Source: an uncultured Rubripirellula sp.
Lineage (GTDB): Bacteria; Planctomycetota; Planctomycetia; Pirellulales; Pirellulaceae
DNA length: 64,000 nucleotides
Direction: 5' to 3'
NCBI GenBank assembly: GCA_938045805.1
Contig: CALIBL010000001.1
Coordinates: 1 to 64,000 of the forward strand
Part shown: piece by piece, positions 28,110-36,740 of the stretch
Numbering within the stretch: position 1 is the stretch's first letter
How the letters are laid out: every line of letters starts with the position of its first letter
Notes under the pieces: generated by a model
Seen by the model: only the letters and a program-made list of their open reading frames with translations
What the model was told of the DNA's origin: nothing
Database searches by the model: none
Made by a program: the position numbers and the translations under genes

Positions 28110-28487
28110 CTAGGATCGATGGAAGTGAACATGCTTCCACTCGCCGTCAATACGATGCCATACTCGCGACTCTCGGCTTGTAGATGTAGTGCTATTGCCA
28201 GACTTATCTGATCTTTGTGACACGCGAATGTAGGCAATGATCGCTACTTCACCCATGATTCGAACATGCGGGGAACTCAATGTAGTCGTTACGCCGGAAT
28301 AGGGTGAGTCATTGGCGAGATCGAAATAATGCTTGTGGAATTGCATTCCCTCGATCAGATAGCCTTCGGCTTCGGGTTCGAATGCCGTTAGGTCATCCGC
28401 GCACAGTCTGGTGTAAGTTTCCCAGTTGCTGCTGACAACGGATTCAATCAGTTCATGAGTTAGGTCAATAATCTCTTGGCGGCTCAT
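28110..28487 (-). CDS. DUF4440/CaMKII-association-domain-like protein
   Basis: A 125-residue SnoaL/NTF2-like cone fold: EIIDLTHELIESVVSSNWETY, LTAFEPEAEGYLIEG, HVRIMGEVAIIAYIRV and RVWHRIDGEWKHVHFHRS match the pattern of the calcium/calmodulin-dependent kinase association domain family as found in bacteria. Such proteins are small dimers; some act on steroids or polyketides, most are uncharacterised. Its ATG overlaps the thiL stop by 4 nt (ATGA), so it is translated from the thiL message. No catalytic role is claimed. Confidence 0.85.
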   Translation of the reverse strand: MSRQEIIDLTHELIESVVSSNWETYTRLCADDLTAFEPEAEGYLIEGMQFHKHYFDLANDSPYSGVTTTLSSPHVRIMGEVAIIAYIRVSQRSDKSGNSTTSTSRESRVWHRIDGEWKHVHFHRS

Positions 28488-29455
28488 TTCTTACTCGTTT
28501 CGTTTTGCTTGATGTTTGCTTGGTTATCAGTGTTTGTGGTGCCTTGATGCATGTATCCCTGCGGTGGAAGTCGCTCCAGTTTTCGATCGTGTTTTCTCCA
28601 AAGACCTGTTCGCCCCACCGTTGTTCCAATTTGGGTCACGCCAAGGTCTGGCCTCTGCAGCGCGATAAGGTCTGCATCTTGCTGGCTCATGGTTAAGAGC
28701 AATTCAAAGTCCTCACCATCTGACCATGCATGCTGAAAAGGTGATCGTCCCGAGGATTCCGAGAGTTTGGTTGCGTCGGAGTGTATTGGGATTCTGTCGG
28801 TATAAAGTTCCGCACCCACACCGCTTGCAGCACATAGGCGATCAAGGTCGAGTGACAAGCCATCACTAATGTCAATCGCCGCGGTAACCTCCACCAAAGT
28901 TTGCAATTCTTGCGCTAATTCAATTCTTGGTTCAGGTCGCAGGTGACGTCTAAGGAGACTGCCCCCTACTGCACCGGTTATCATGATCGCTTGATTTTCA
29001 CTTGCACCGCTGCGACGCCAGATTTTATTCTCAGCCACTTCTCCAAGTAGACAAACATTAATCGCTAGTGGGCCGTCATAGGTTGATATGTCTCCTCCAG
29101 CGATCGCAATGTCATACTTCTTGGACGCTTCAAGGATCCCTTCATAAACCTCACCGGCAATTTTCGTAGAATTTTCAACCGGGAGCGTGAGGGTCACAAG
29201 AGCCGCTTTAGGTATGCCCCCCATCGCGGCAATATCACTGACATTGATTGCAACCGACTTGTATCCGGCATCCTTTAAGGCGTGCTCGGACGATAAGAAG
29301 TCAACGCCATCAATAATTTGATCGGTGCAAGAAAGTTGCAGCTTCTCATTCGGTGTGATAGCCGCAGCATCGTCACCAATCCCTAAGTGGATGCTGGGCA
29401 ATGATCTACAGCGTCCTCTGAGGTAAGCAAGAAAAGATAATTCCACGTCCGGCAC
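28484..29455 (-). CDS. thiL: Thiamine-monophosphate kinase
   Basis: ThiL phosphorylates thiamine phosphate to thiamine pyrophosphate, the active cofactor. The 323 residues have the AIR-synthase-like fold with GIGDDAAAITPNEKLQLSCTDQIIDGVDF, AINVSDIAAMGGIPKAALVTL, GGDISTYDGPLAINVCLLGE, DISDGLSLDLDRLC and HAWSDGEDFELLLT. The start is GTG at 29455; an in-frame TAA lies only three codons before it, so no longer start is possible, although a GTG three codons in is an alternative. It is followed with a 4-nt overlap by the DUF4440-like gene and is divergent from the second aldehyde dehydrogenase. Confidence 0.95.
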   Translation of the reverse strand: MPDVELSFLAYLRGRCRSLPSIHLGIGDDAAAITPNEKLQLSCTDQIIDGVDFLSSEHALKDAGYKSVAINVSDIAAMGGIPKAALVTLTLPVENSTKIAGEVYEGILEASKKYDIAIAGGDISTYDGPLAINVCLLGEVAENKIWRRSGASENQAIMITGAVGGSLLRRHLRPEPRIELAQELQTLVEVTAAIDISDGLSLDLDRLCAASGVGAELYTDRIPIHSDATKLSESSGRSPFQHAWSDGEDFELLLTMSQQDADLIALQRPDLGVTQIGTTVGRTGLWRKHDRKLERLPPQGYMHQGTTNTDNQANIKQNETSKK

Positions 29456-29760
29456 TTCGAGTTAGGGTTCAATCGGATGGTCTTCGGCAGGGGACGCTCA
29501 TGTCCGCCGATTTTTTGTCTAAATGCAAGTGACGTCACTGCGGACGAAAAATCATATTCCACGTAACTTTTTCGGTACATGGGGAGTTGAGTATGAAATT
29601 TCGTGTTCGCGGTTGCTTGTGTTTCCTCACTCCACACTACGAATCTTCATGCGGTAAACTATGTGCTGAAAAGTTCTGATGGATTTTGGTTTGATCTCTG
29701 CGAGGAGTCATTGCAACTCGCGGAGGTGCCGTTTGTCTCGTTTTTGGTGAGGGTAGGCTG
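29456..29760. other. Divergent promoter region of thiL and the second aldehyde dehydrogenase
   Basis: About 300 nt with no open frame that looks real and no RNA gene. The only clear signal is a GAGGG close before the aldehyde dehydrogenase start. Confidence 0.3.
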
Positions 29761-31230
29761 ATGTCGGGTGTTTCTATTTCCGAGCAGGATGTGAAAGTTC
29801 AGCACACGGAATGTTTTATCGACGGGCATTGGGTTCCTGCAAAGAGCGGAAAGACCTTTGCGACAGTTAATCCAGCTACTGAGAAAGAAATAGCGAGAGT
29901 AGCTGAGGGTGACCAGGAGGATGTTCATCTGGCGGCTGTTGCAGCGCGGAAAGCCTTCGACGAGGGGTCTTGGTCAACAATGGATGCGAGAGATCGTGGT
30001 CGGCTCATGTACCTTTTAGCCGATCGCATGGAGCAGGAGATTGAATCGTTAGCCGCTTTGGAAACTCTAGATAATGGAAAACCATATCAAGACAGCCTGA
30101 ATGTTGATCTTCCTTTAGCCATCGATTGCCTTCGCTATTACGCAGGGTACGCGGATAAAATACACGGAAGCACTATCCCGATTCGTGGGAAACACTTTTG
30201 TTACACCCGACGCGAGCCAGTTGGAGTAGCTGGGCAAATCATTCCATGGAACTTTCCAATTCTGATGGTGGCTTGGAAATGGGGTCCCGCATTGGCTGCA
30301 GGCTGCACCATCGTCATGAAGCCGGCAGAGCAGACTCCTTTGACCTGCTTGCGACTCGCTCAGTTGGCGAAGGAGGTAGGAATCCCTGATGGGGTAATCA
30401 ATGTTGTGCCCGGGTTTGGTCCCACTGCTGGCGCGGCTGTGGTGAAGCATCCGATGATTGATAAAGTTGCATTTACAGGAGAGCATCGAACAGCACAGAT
30501 CATTACCCGAGAATCTGCAGATACTCTGAAACGGCTAACATTTGAGCTCGGTGGGAAAAGCCCCAATGTCATTTTTGATGATGCCGACCTTGATTCTGCC
30601 GTTCAGGGCGCTTACGTCGGATTATTCCTCAACCAAGGCCAGTGCTGCTGTGCGGGCAGTCGTGTGTTCGTGCACCGGTCGCGTCATCGTGAGTTTGTTG
30701 AAAAGTTGCAGGCATTAACCGAGCAACGAAAGGTTGGTGATCCTTTTGCTCCTGACACCCAGCAGGGACCGCAGGTTGATTTACCTCAGTTTGAGAAAAT
30801 CATGTCATACATCGAGAAAGGCAAGGAGCAAGGTGCGCGTTGCGTAACCGGTGGAACGCGTGTTGGTGATCAGGGTTACTTTATTGCTCCAACCATCTTT
30901 GACGAGGTTCATGATGATATGGCAATCGCACAGGATGAAATTTTTGGACCGGTGCTAAGTGTGCTGACATTTGATGATAAAGAAGAGATCATCAGAAGAG
31001 CTAATCAAACTTTCTATGGACTCGCGGCTGCCGTATGGACTCGAGATGTCGCATTGGCTCATGAGTTTGCGGCGCGTGTTCGCGCCGGAACCGTCTGGGT
31101 TAACTGTTACGATGTGTTTGATGCCGCGGCGCCGTTCGGTGGTTTCAAAATGAGCGGCCATGGAAGAGAACTCGGGGAGGAAGGTCTACGCGCCTACACC
31201 GAATCGAAAACGGTAACGGTAGCGTTGTAA
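29761..31230 (+). CDS. Aldehyde dehydrogenase (ALDH1/2-like)
   Basis: A 489-residue ALDH-superfamily enzyme: [15 protein letters not shown] near the start, [28 protein letters not shown], the glutamate in FELGGKSPN, the catalytic cysteine in [11 protein letters not shown] (three adjacent Cys, the ALDH1/2 pattern), [10 protein letters not shown], and the C-terminal [17 protein letters not shown]. The coenzyme loop usually written FTGSTEVG reads [10 protein letters not shown] here. By family it would oxidise retinal-, acetaldehyde- or phenylacetaldehyde-type substrates with NAD; the substrate is open. The sequence is unlike the other ALDH in the window, so the two are not recent duplicates. ATG at 29761 has GAGGG upstream. 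Confidence 0.94.
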   Translation: MSGVSISEQDVKVQHTECFIDGHWVPAKSGKTFATVNPATEKEIARVAEGDQEDVHLAAVAARKAFDEGSWSTMDARDRGRLMYLLADRMEQEIESLAALETLDNGKPYQDSLNVDLPLAIDCLRYYAGYADKIHGSTIPIRGKHFCYTRREPVGVAGQIIPWNFPILMVAWKWGPALAAGCTIVMKPAEQTPLTCLRLAQLAKEVGIPDGVINVVPGFGPTAGAAVVKHPMIDKVAFTGEHRTAQIITRESADTLKRLTFELGGKSPNVIFDDADLDSAVQGAYVGLFLNQGQCCCAGSRVFVHRSRHREFVEKLQALTEQRKVGDPFAPDTQQGPQVDLPQFEKIMSYIEKGKEQGARCVTGGTRVGDQGYFIAPTIFDEVHDDMAIAQDEIFGPVLSVLTFDDKEEIIRRANQTFYGLAAAVWTRDVALAHEFAARVRAGTVWVNCYDVFDAAAPFGGFKMSGHGRELGEEGLRAYTESKTVTVAL

Positions 31231-31272
31231 TCGCTAGTCAATTTATTTCCGATATTTTTGAATGAATCATCA

Positions 31273-31295
31273 GTGAAGCAATTACTAAGCTTCAC
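31273..31295 (+). promoter_or_regulatory. Hairpin just upstream of the DUF58 start
   Basis: GTGAAGC (31273-31279) and GCTTCAC (31289-31295) form a perfect 7-bp stem with a 9-nt loop ending 12 nt before the DUF58 ATG, in the 77-nt gap after the aldehyde dehydrogenase. No T-run follows. It may affect translation of the DUF58 gene or mark an mRNA processing site. Confidence 0.3.
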
Positions 31296-31307
31296 CGAGA
31301 ACACACC

Positions 31308-32741
31308 ATGCCTGAAACGATAGAACAGTTCTTCAGTGGCTCGCCTCAGTTGCAATTGAGTTTGCCCTGGTTGCTGTTCTCGTTGGTCGCAATCCCGATG
31401 GTTGTGATCGCTTGGCGATTTCGAATCTATCCATCGTGGTGGTGGGTTGTGCTGATCGCCTGCTCCTTATTGATGAGCCTCGTTGCAATTTTTATTCCCA
31501 AGGTGATTGTGGTTGCACTTCTCGTGGACTTAGCCCTAGTGGTGGTCGCAGCGACAGATCTAGTCTGGGGGTATCTGCTAACGAGGCATGGGATCAGTGT
31601 TACCCGCAAGATACCTCGAACTTGTTCGCTTGGTGTGCCTTTTTTCGGGGAGGTGCAGATCGAGAATCGAACACGCTCAACACTTCGCGGCACTGTGCGA
31701 GATGATCTGCCAGAACATTTTGAATCGCATCCTGAATTGCACCCACTGCGTCTTGAGTCATTGGACCTGATAACACTTCAGCGACGCGTGATTCCAAGAC
31801 GACGAGGCGCTTTCCTGATGGAACGACTTGATTTAGTTTTGCAGAGCCCCATGCGATTTTGGAATCGTTATCTTACGTTCTCGGTCGAGGATGAATTGAA
31901 TGTCTATCCAAATCTTAAGCAACTAGCTGATTACGCACTGTTGGCGAAAACGGACCGACTGAGCCTTATTGGAGTGCGAAAGAAAAGGGTCATTGGGCAG
32001 GATAATGAATTCGAACGATTGCGAGATTACACTCGCGATGATAACTATAGGCATATCGACTGGAGGAGCACCGCAAGGCGAGGGCGTTTGACGGTCAAGC
32101 AGTTTCAGAGTGAACAGAGCCAACGTATTGTGTTTTTGCTCGACTGTGGACGGATGATGGTGAATGAGCACGACGGAATGTCGCTCTTGGATCATTCATT
32201 CAATTCTATCCTCATGATGGCCTATGTTGCACTCTCTCAAGGTGACTCCGTTGGGATGCTTTGCTTTTCCGACCAGGTGCACAGTTATCTGCCTCCGCGA
32301 TCCGGTAGCAGTCAGCTCAATCGTTTGATTCATGCTGGCTTTGATCAGTTTCCTCGGTTGGTTGAGTCACGGTACGATCAGGCATTTCTCTATTTGGCTA
32401 ATCATTGTAAGCGTCGATCGATGGTGGTTTTAGCGACCAATGTGATCGATGAAGTTAACGCGCAATCGGTGGTGGACCACCTCGGTAACCTCAAGGGACC
32501 GCACCTGCCGGTGGGAGTACTGATGAGGGATCGCAGAATGTACGAAGCAATCGAAAAGGAAGATCGAGAAGATTACTGCATTTACCGCGCGGCGGCGGCG
32601 GCCGATGTTTTGCTATGGAGACAGCAGGTTCTGAATGATTTGTCCCATCGCGGTGTTCTTGTTGTTGATGCGTTTCCTGATGAGCTCTCAGCACCGTTGG
32701 TCAATCAATATCTGGAAGTTAAAGCAAAGCACCTGCTTTAG
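31308..32741 (+). CDS. DUF58 (VWA-like) membrane protein
   Basis: A 477-residue DUF58 protein. Three hydrophobic segments lie near the N-terminus (about 18-36, 43-60 and 64-90), then a soluble domain with the family hallmark GQDNEFERLRDYTRDDNYRHIDWRSTARRG cut into YTRDDNYRHIDWRSTARRG, and a von Willebrand A-like fold (IVFLLDCGRMM, GDSVGMLCFSDQ). DUF58 proteins usually work with a MoxR AAA+ ATPase and other VWA proteins in cofactor insertion or protein assembly; here no moxR or partner is adjacent, so it stands alone. The metal-site DxSxS is replaced by DCGRM, so metal binding is doubtful. Confidence 0.92.
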   Translation: MPETIEQFFSGSPQLQLSLPWLLFSLVAIPMVVIAWRFRIYPSWWWVVLIACSLLMSLVAIFIPKVIVVALLVDLALVVVAATDLVWGYLLTRHGISVTRKIPRTCSLGVPFFGEVQIENRTRSTLRGTVRDDLPEHFESHPELHPLRLESLDLITLQRRVIPRRRGAFLMERLDLVLQSPMRFWNRYLTFSVEDELNVYPNLKQLADYALLAKTDRLSLIGVRKKRVIGQDNEFERLRDYTRDDNYRHIDWRSTARRGRLTVKQFQSEQSQRIVFLLDCGRMMVNEHDGMSLLDHSFNSILMMAYVALSQGDSVGMLCFSDQVHSYLPPRSGSSQLNRLIHAGFDQFPRLVESRYDQAFLYLANHCKRRSMVVLATNVIDEVNAQSVVDHLGNLKGPHLPVGVLMRDRRMYEAIEKEDREDYCIYRAAAAADVLLWRQQVLNDLSHRGVLVVDAFPDELSAPLVNQYLEVKAKHLL

Positions 32742-32767
32742 TTAAACGATTTTTTCAGATCCATGCT

Positions 32768-33775
32768 CTACCAATGGATTACTGCTGTTCCCCATGCAAG
32801 CCCCGCTCCAAACCCACACAGCAGTATCTGGTCTCCTCTTTGGATCTGATTGCTATTAACCGCTTCATCAAGAGCCAGTGGGATACTAGCGCCGGATGTG
32901 TTGCCGTATCGATCTAGGTTGACAAAGACCTTTTCTCTTGGCACATCAAGATCGGAAACAGCCGAGTCAATAATTCGTTGATTCGCCTGATGTAGAATAA
33001 CAAGATCGAGTTCATTGGCAGACATCTCAGCATGTTGCAAAACCTGCTTTGCGCTATCGTCTACCACTCGAACGGCCCACTTGAAAACATTACGACCATC
33101 CATCAGTAGGTATTGTTTTCCTGCCTCATAGTGTTCGGGGGTAAGTGGAGATCGTGTTCCTCCGGAGGGAATGCAGAGCATTTCACCACCGCATCCCTCG
33201 CTTCCTAGTTGGTATGAAGCGATGCCTTTCGATTGACTGTCTGGTTTCAGGATGACAGCGCCAGCGCCATCGCCAAAAAGTGGATAGGTTTTCTTGTCTT
33301 CTGGATTGATCGTCCTGCTCATCACGTCCGCGCCAATAATCAGAGCGCATTGACTATTTCCGGAGTTAACAAACTGCGCCCCAGTTACCAAAGCGTACAT
33401 GAATCCTGCACAAGCGGCGTTGATATCCATCGCAGGAGCAACTACACCAAGTCGCCTCTGCAGATGGCATGCAGTTGATGGTGTTGGATGATCTGGCGTG
33501 ATTGTTGCTACCAGAATTAGGTCAATTTCTTCCGGGGTAACATTAGCGTTTTCCATACACTTTTGGGCTGCTTTGTAGCACAGGTCGCTTGTTGCCTCCT
33601 CGGACGCCGCTTTACGTCGTTCACGTATGCCCGTTCGGCGAATAATCCATTCGCTGTCGCACCCGAGAGCCGCAAGGTCGTCATTGGTAACGATTTCTTC
33701 AGGTACATAAGACCCAGTTGCCGCAATTCTGACTCCTGAGATTTGCCCCATGCGGCCACGAGTTCCCTTCGGCAT
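32768..33775 (-). CDS. fabH: 3-oxoacyl-ACP synthase III (FabH)
   Basis: FabH condenses acetyl-CoA with malonyl-ACP to start fatty acid synthesis. The 335 residues carry the catalytic triad: Cys122 in NAACAGFMYAL, His262 in LHQANQRI and Asn292 in RYGNTSGASIPLAL, with GAGAVIL and the terminal GFGAGLAWGTAVI. AGGA about 10 nt before ATG 33775 supports this start; an ATG 8 codons in is an alternative. The usual neighbours plsX, rpmF and fabD are absent. Upstream is a long gap with a strong hairpin, and then the divergent signal peptidase gene. Confidence 0.95.
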   Translation of the reverse strand: MPKGTRGRMGQISGVRIAATGSYVPEEIVTNDDLAALGCDSEWIIRRTGIRERRKAASEEATSDLCYKAAQKCMENANVTPEEIDLILVATITPDHPTPSTACHLQRRLGVVAPAMDINAACAGFMYALVTGAQFVNSGNSQCALIIGADVMSRTINPEDKKTYPLFGDGAGAVILKPDSQSKGIASYQLGSEGCGGEMLCIPSGGTRSPLTPEHYEAGKQYLLMDGRNVFKWAVRVVDDSAKQVLQHAEMSANELDLVILHQANQRIIDSAVSDLDVPREKVFVNLDRYGNTSGASIPLALDEAVNSNQIQRGDQILLCGFGAGLAWGTAVIHW

Positions 33776-34248
33776 CAGCGCGGTGTCCTAATAAATTTTG
33801 GTCAAGAGAATCAGTTGAGTCATGCTGGAGCGGCTAGCTCAGTCGAACGGATCGGTCGCGTGGACGGGCAGGTTTTGTATTTCCAACTTGCCCGTATGAC
33901 CGGTGCCACGGGCGGACAGTATAGCCATTGCCGTCCAATCTTGTTAGAGCCGTGGTTCTCCCCCAACCATGCCGTCGGATACCAAATGGGAAAAGCATGC
34001 TGAACTGATTGTTTATTAGACGGTCGAGCTGTTCTGATCCCACGAACTAGACAATCTTAGACGTCATTCGTTGGATCAGACCTTGAATCGGTATTTTCGG
34101 GGGATTTTGTAGTCGGATATTTGAACCGTAAAATACGAGCGGATTTGATATTCATCAGGAGATTTAGTCGGAAGTGATTGCAGATCGTTGTCTTGATCGA
34201 TCTACCGACGGGAGTGGTTCCCAAGGTCATTCTTATTAGGGTTCCGGT
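33776..34248. other. Long divergent intergenic region between fabH and the signal peptidase
   Basis: Nearly 470 nt with no supported gene. It holds the hairpin annotated at 33864-33895. A stretch near 33830 resembles the D-arm start of a tRNA (GCGGCTAGCTCAG) but no tRNA can be folded from it. AGGG at 34238-34241 is the ribosome site of the signal peptidase. Confidence 0.5.
33864..33895. other. Strong unexplained hairpin upstream of fabH
   Basis: ACGGGCAGGTT (33864-33874) and AACTTGCCCGT (33885-33895) pair over 11 positions, ten Watson-Crick and one G-U or A-C depending on the strand, with a 10-nt loop. There is no T-run on either side. It is about 90 nt before the fabH start on the minus strand, where it would lie in the leader, or in the upstream region of the signal peptidase gene. 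Confidence 0.4.
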
Positions 34249-35493
34249 GTGCTGCGCGATAAACTGACACGATTGTTGTTTTTGTGGTACGTGGCGGCAT
34301 TGATTCCCGCCGTTGTAGCTATCCTCCTTGCGCGGCAGTATCTCAAAAATCAGTCAAGCTTTTTCACTTCAGAGCAAAAGAGACATTCCATTCGCAACGA
34401 TTTTGTACGCGCCAACGGATGGTTTCGAGTAAGTGGTCCATCGATGGCGCCTACACTTTTTGGTTCATGCAGTCGATGGTCTTGCATTGATTGCGGAGTG
34501 GTCAATTTATGTTTTTTATTCAAACATGAAGGCGTCGCGGAGAGTGAAACTGCTTGTTCCGGTTGTGGTGCGGTCATTGCAGTGCAAGACATTCAAGCTG
34601 AGTACGCTGGGGATCGGATTTACATCAATTCATATTCCAGCAAGGATGCGGAGGCACTCGCTCACATAAAGCGAGGTGATTTAGTGGTTGTTTCCAACGC
34701 TAACGATTTGCACGTTAAAAGGCTTGTTGGGAAACCTGGTGATACGGTCGCACTAGCGGGTGTGCATTTGACGATCAATGGCGTTCGCATTGAAGACGAA
34801 CTGTTTGATCACCAGATCCGTTTCCCACATCCTTGGCTATTGGTAAGTGGGGATCTTTCGGCAGCGAAAGTTCAGCAGTCTGCGGAATCCGTTGTGGAGT
34901 CATACTCCTTGGGCGGAAAGCACAGTCATCAGATGGGTTGGGTCAGCATGGAAGATTCAAAATATCAAATGCTTTTTTCACCGGGGTTGGTCGACTCGCG
35001 ACAAATTAATTCGCCGGTGTGGGATGATTTTCCTTTCAACGTTGGGATTAGTCGTCGGCTGTTCTCCGCCGATCGTTTGAGGTTGTCCGGGATTACCTTG
35101 AAAGCAACCGATATCCACGTTTACTTTTGGACCGAGGAAGGTGTCCGCCGTGTTGATCGTTCTTTGGGTGCAAGTGAGTTTTTTCAAGTATCGTGCTTCG
35201 ATGGTACCCAAGTCGAACAAGATCAGGATCAATCCGCGGTGAACCGAGAGCATCCCATCGCGATTGTCTGCTCGACGCAAGATGTGACGATGACCAATCT
35301 CATCGTCGAGCGACTACTGGAGTATCGGATACGACCGAATGACCAGAGGCGATATCCTTTACTCTTAAATGAAGATGAGTATTTTGTGTTAGGCGACAAT
35401 GTCCCCGTTTCTGTTGACTCGCGAGACTGGGGGCCATTAAGACGTGCGGATATCTTAGGTCGAGTTGAGGATCTTCAACGCAACCTTGATTAA
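34249..35493 (+). CDS. lepB: Signal peptidase I with zinc-ribbon insert
   Basis: Membrane serine protease of family S26 that cleaves signal peptides. The 414 residues have one N-terminal membrane helix (about 8-28), the nucleophile Ser65 in SGPSMAPTL, the general-base Lys157 in VKRLVGKPGD, and the late box GDNVPVSVDSRDWG at 382-395. Between nucleophile and lysine are CIDC (79-82) and CSGC (103-106), a four-cysteine zinc ribbon absent from E. coli LepB. About 225 residues separate the lysine from GDN, more than in E. coli, as a lengthened periplasmic cap. GTG at 34249 is supported by AGGG 7 nt before it. Which part is cytoplasmic is not shown; the ribbon should lie on the outer side with the active site. 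Confidence 0.93.
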   Translation: MLRDKLTRLLFLWYVAALIPAVVAILLARQYLKNQSSFFTSEQKRHSIRNDFVRANGWFRVSGPSMAPTLFGSCSRWSCIDCGVVNLCFLFKHEGVAESETACSGCGAVIAVQDIQAEYAGDRIYINSYSSKDAEALAHIKRGDLVVVSNANDLHVKRLVGKPGDTVALAGVHLTINGVRIEDELFDHQIRFPHPWLLVSGDLSAAKVQQSAESVVESYSLGGKHSHQMGWVSMEDSKYQMLFSPGLVDSRQINSPVWDDFPFNVGISRRLFSADRLRLSGITLKATDIHVYFWTEEGVRRVDRSLGASEFFQVSCFDGTQVEQDQDQSAVNREHPIAIVCSTQDVTMTNLIVERLLEYRIRPNDQRRYPLLLNEDEYFVLGDNVPVSVDSRDWGPLRRADILGRVEDLQRNLD

Positions 35494-35553
35494 CCAGAGT
35501 TGATACTCAAGATCTGGTTGGCGGTTGATTTGAGATCCATCTTTCGATGGTTT

Positions 35554-36681
35554 CTATTTTTTGGTGAGAGAGACCATGTACTCAACCAGATTGACAAGAC
35601 CCTGTTGGTCAAAAGCATGATGCAGATTTTCGGGCATGATTGATTTATCTGACTTCTTGACCAGTTCAATCTCGTCTTGCGATATTTTTCGATCGATCGC
35701 TTCTGCAGTCCGGATCACAACCTCCTTATCGGTGTCTGAAACCTTCAACCCGCTAATGACTTGGCCGTCGAGTGTCAGCACGGAGAAGTTCTCATAGTTG
35801 TGGCTAATGCCTGCGCTCGGGTCGAGGATAGCGGTGTACATCGCTTCGCGAGACAATTTGCTTCCAATTTCGGAGAGATCTGGTCCGACTTCTTTGCCGA
35901 TCCGATTGATGATGTGGCAATTCGAGCAGGTTGCTACACCCTCAAAAAGTTTTTTCCCGGCCACAATATCTCCCTTCATTCCCGCAAGTTGATCGATGGG
36001 GGCTATCGGGGCAGCATTTTTTTGCTGTGGTTGCGGTAGCAGTCGGCTAGATCTTTCCCGGATGTTCTCGTTGTTGGATCTCGCCAGCAATCCACCGGCC
36101 AGCAAACGCATTTCAGCGGGGAATTGATCATCAGTGACAAGCTTAAGAATTGTATTCTGCCCTGCCCCGTTCTTTGATAAACCGACAACTGCCTGTTTTC
36201 GTATTTCGAAAGACACTTCCGGTACCTGAATCAGTTCGGTAAGCAAGCCTCGCGCGAGATCATTTCCCAGTAGACCCAGTGTTTGGCAAGCCTTTGACGC
36301 TTTGATTTGATTCTCGGAACGAAGTAAGTCAGAAATCCTTTTTGGTCCATTGTCCGTTTGAAGTAATAGTTCTGCCGATTCGCTTTTGACGCTGTCGGTA
36401 GGACCCGAAACAATTAACTCGAGTAACTGATTTTCCATGCCATCGGGACGAAATCTCTTTGCTAGGTCTAGGTATTCCTGTGTTCCTGCAACCCGCTCTA
36501 GATGACGAGATAACGCGGCGATGACGTGGTTGTCGGTGCGAAAGTCATACCCTTCCATTCGTTCGATCGCACGCACGATGATCGCATCGTTTCTGGCACG
36601 CAAATCATCGTCAGCACTGACGTGAGGAATGCTAGTGGCTGTAAGTACTGAAACGAAAGCAATTACGATTTTATTAAACAT
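35554..36681 (-). CDS. Secreted haem-binding protein with HEAT-like repeats (Pirellula/Verrucomicrobium type)
   Basis: A 375-residue protein: signal peptide (1-23, ending HVSA), helical repeats resembling HEAT (about 40-210), then the planctomycete/verrucomicrobial haem-binding domain with GKKLFEGVATCSNCHIIN (CSNCH), VGPDLSEIGSKLSREAMYTAILDPSAGISHNYE and DGQVISGLKV. In many relatives this domain is the C-terminal end of a large beta-propeller/HEAT protein; here it is a separate gene 59 nt after such a protein lacking it. The two very likely form a two-subunit version of the same dehydrogenase-like system. The redox substrate is unknown. Confidence 0.9.
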   Translation of the reverse strand: MFNKIVIAFVSVLTATSIPHVSADDDLRARNDAIIVRAIERMEGYDFRTDNHVIAALSRHLERVAGTQEYLDLAKRFRPDGMENQLLELIVSGPTDSVKSESAELLLQTDNGPKRISDLLRSENQIKASKACQTLGLLGNDLARGLLTELIQVPEVSFEIRKQAVVGLSKNGAGQNTILKLVTDDQFPAEMRLLAGGLLARSNNENIRERSSRLLPQPQQKNAAPIAPIDQLAGMKGDIVAGKKLFEGVATCSNCHIINRIGKEVGPDLSEIGSKLSREAMYTAILDPSAGISHNYENFSVLTLDGQVISGLKVSDTDKEVVIRTAEAIDRKISQDEIELVKKSDKSIMPENLHHAFDQQGLVNLVEYMVSLTKK

Positions 36682-36740
36682 CTTATGTCGTTGTGGAGAA
36701 AGAATCGTTCGGAGATCTTTGGACTTGCAATAATAGACAC

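Noticed and set aside
33831-33905. tRNA-like start GCGGCTAGCTCAG
   Set aside because: No matching acceptor end, anticodon arm or T-loop follows, so no tRNA can be folded.
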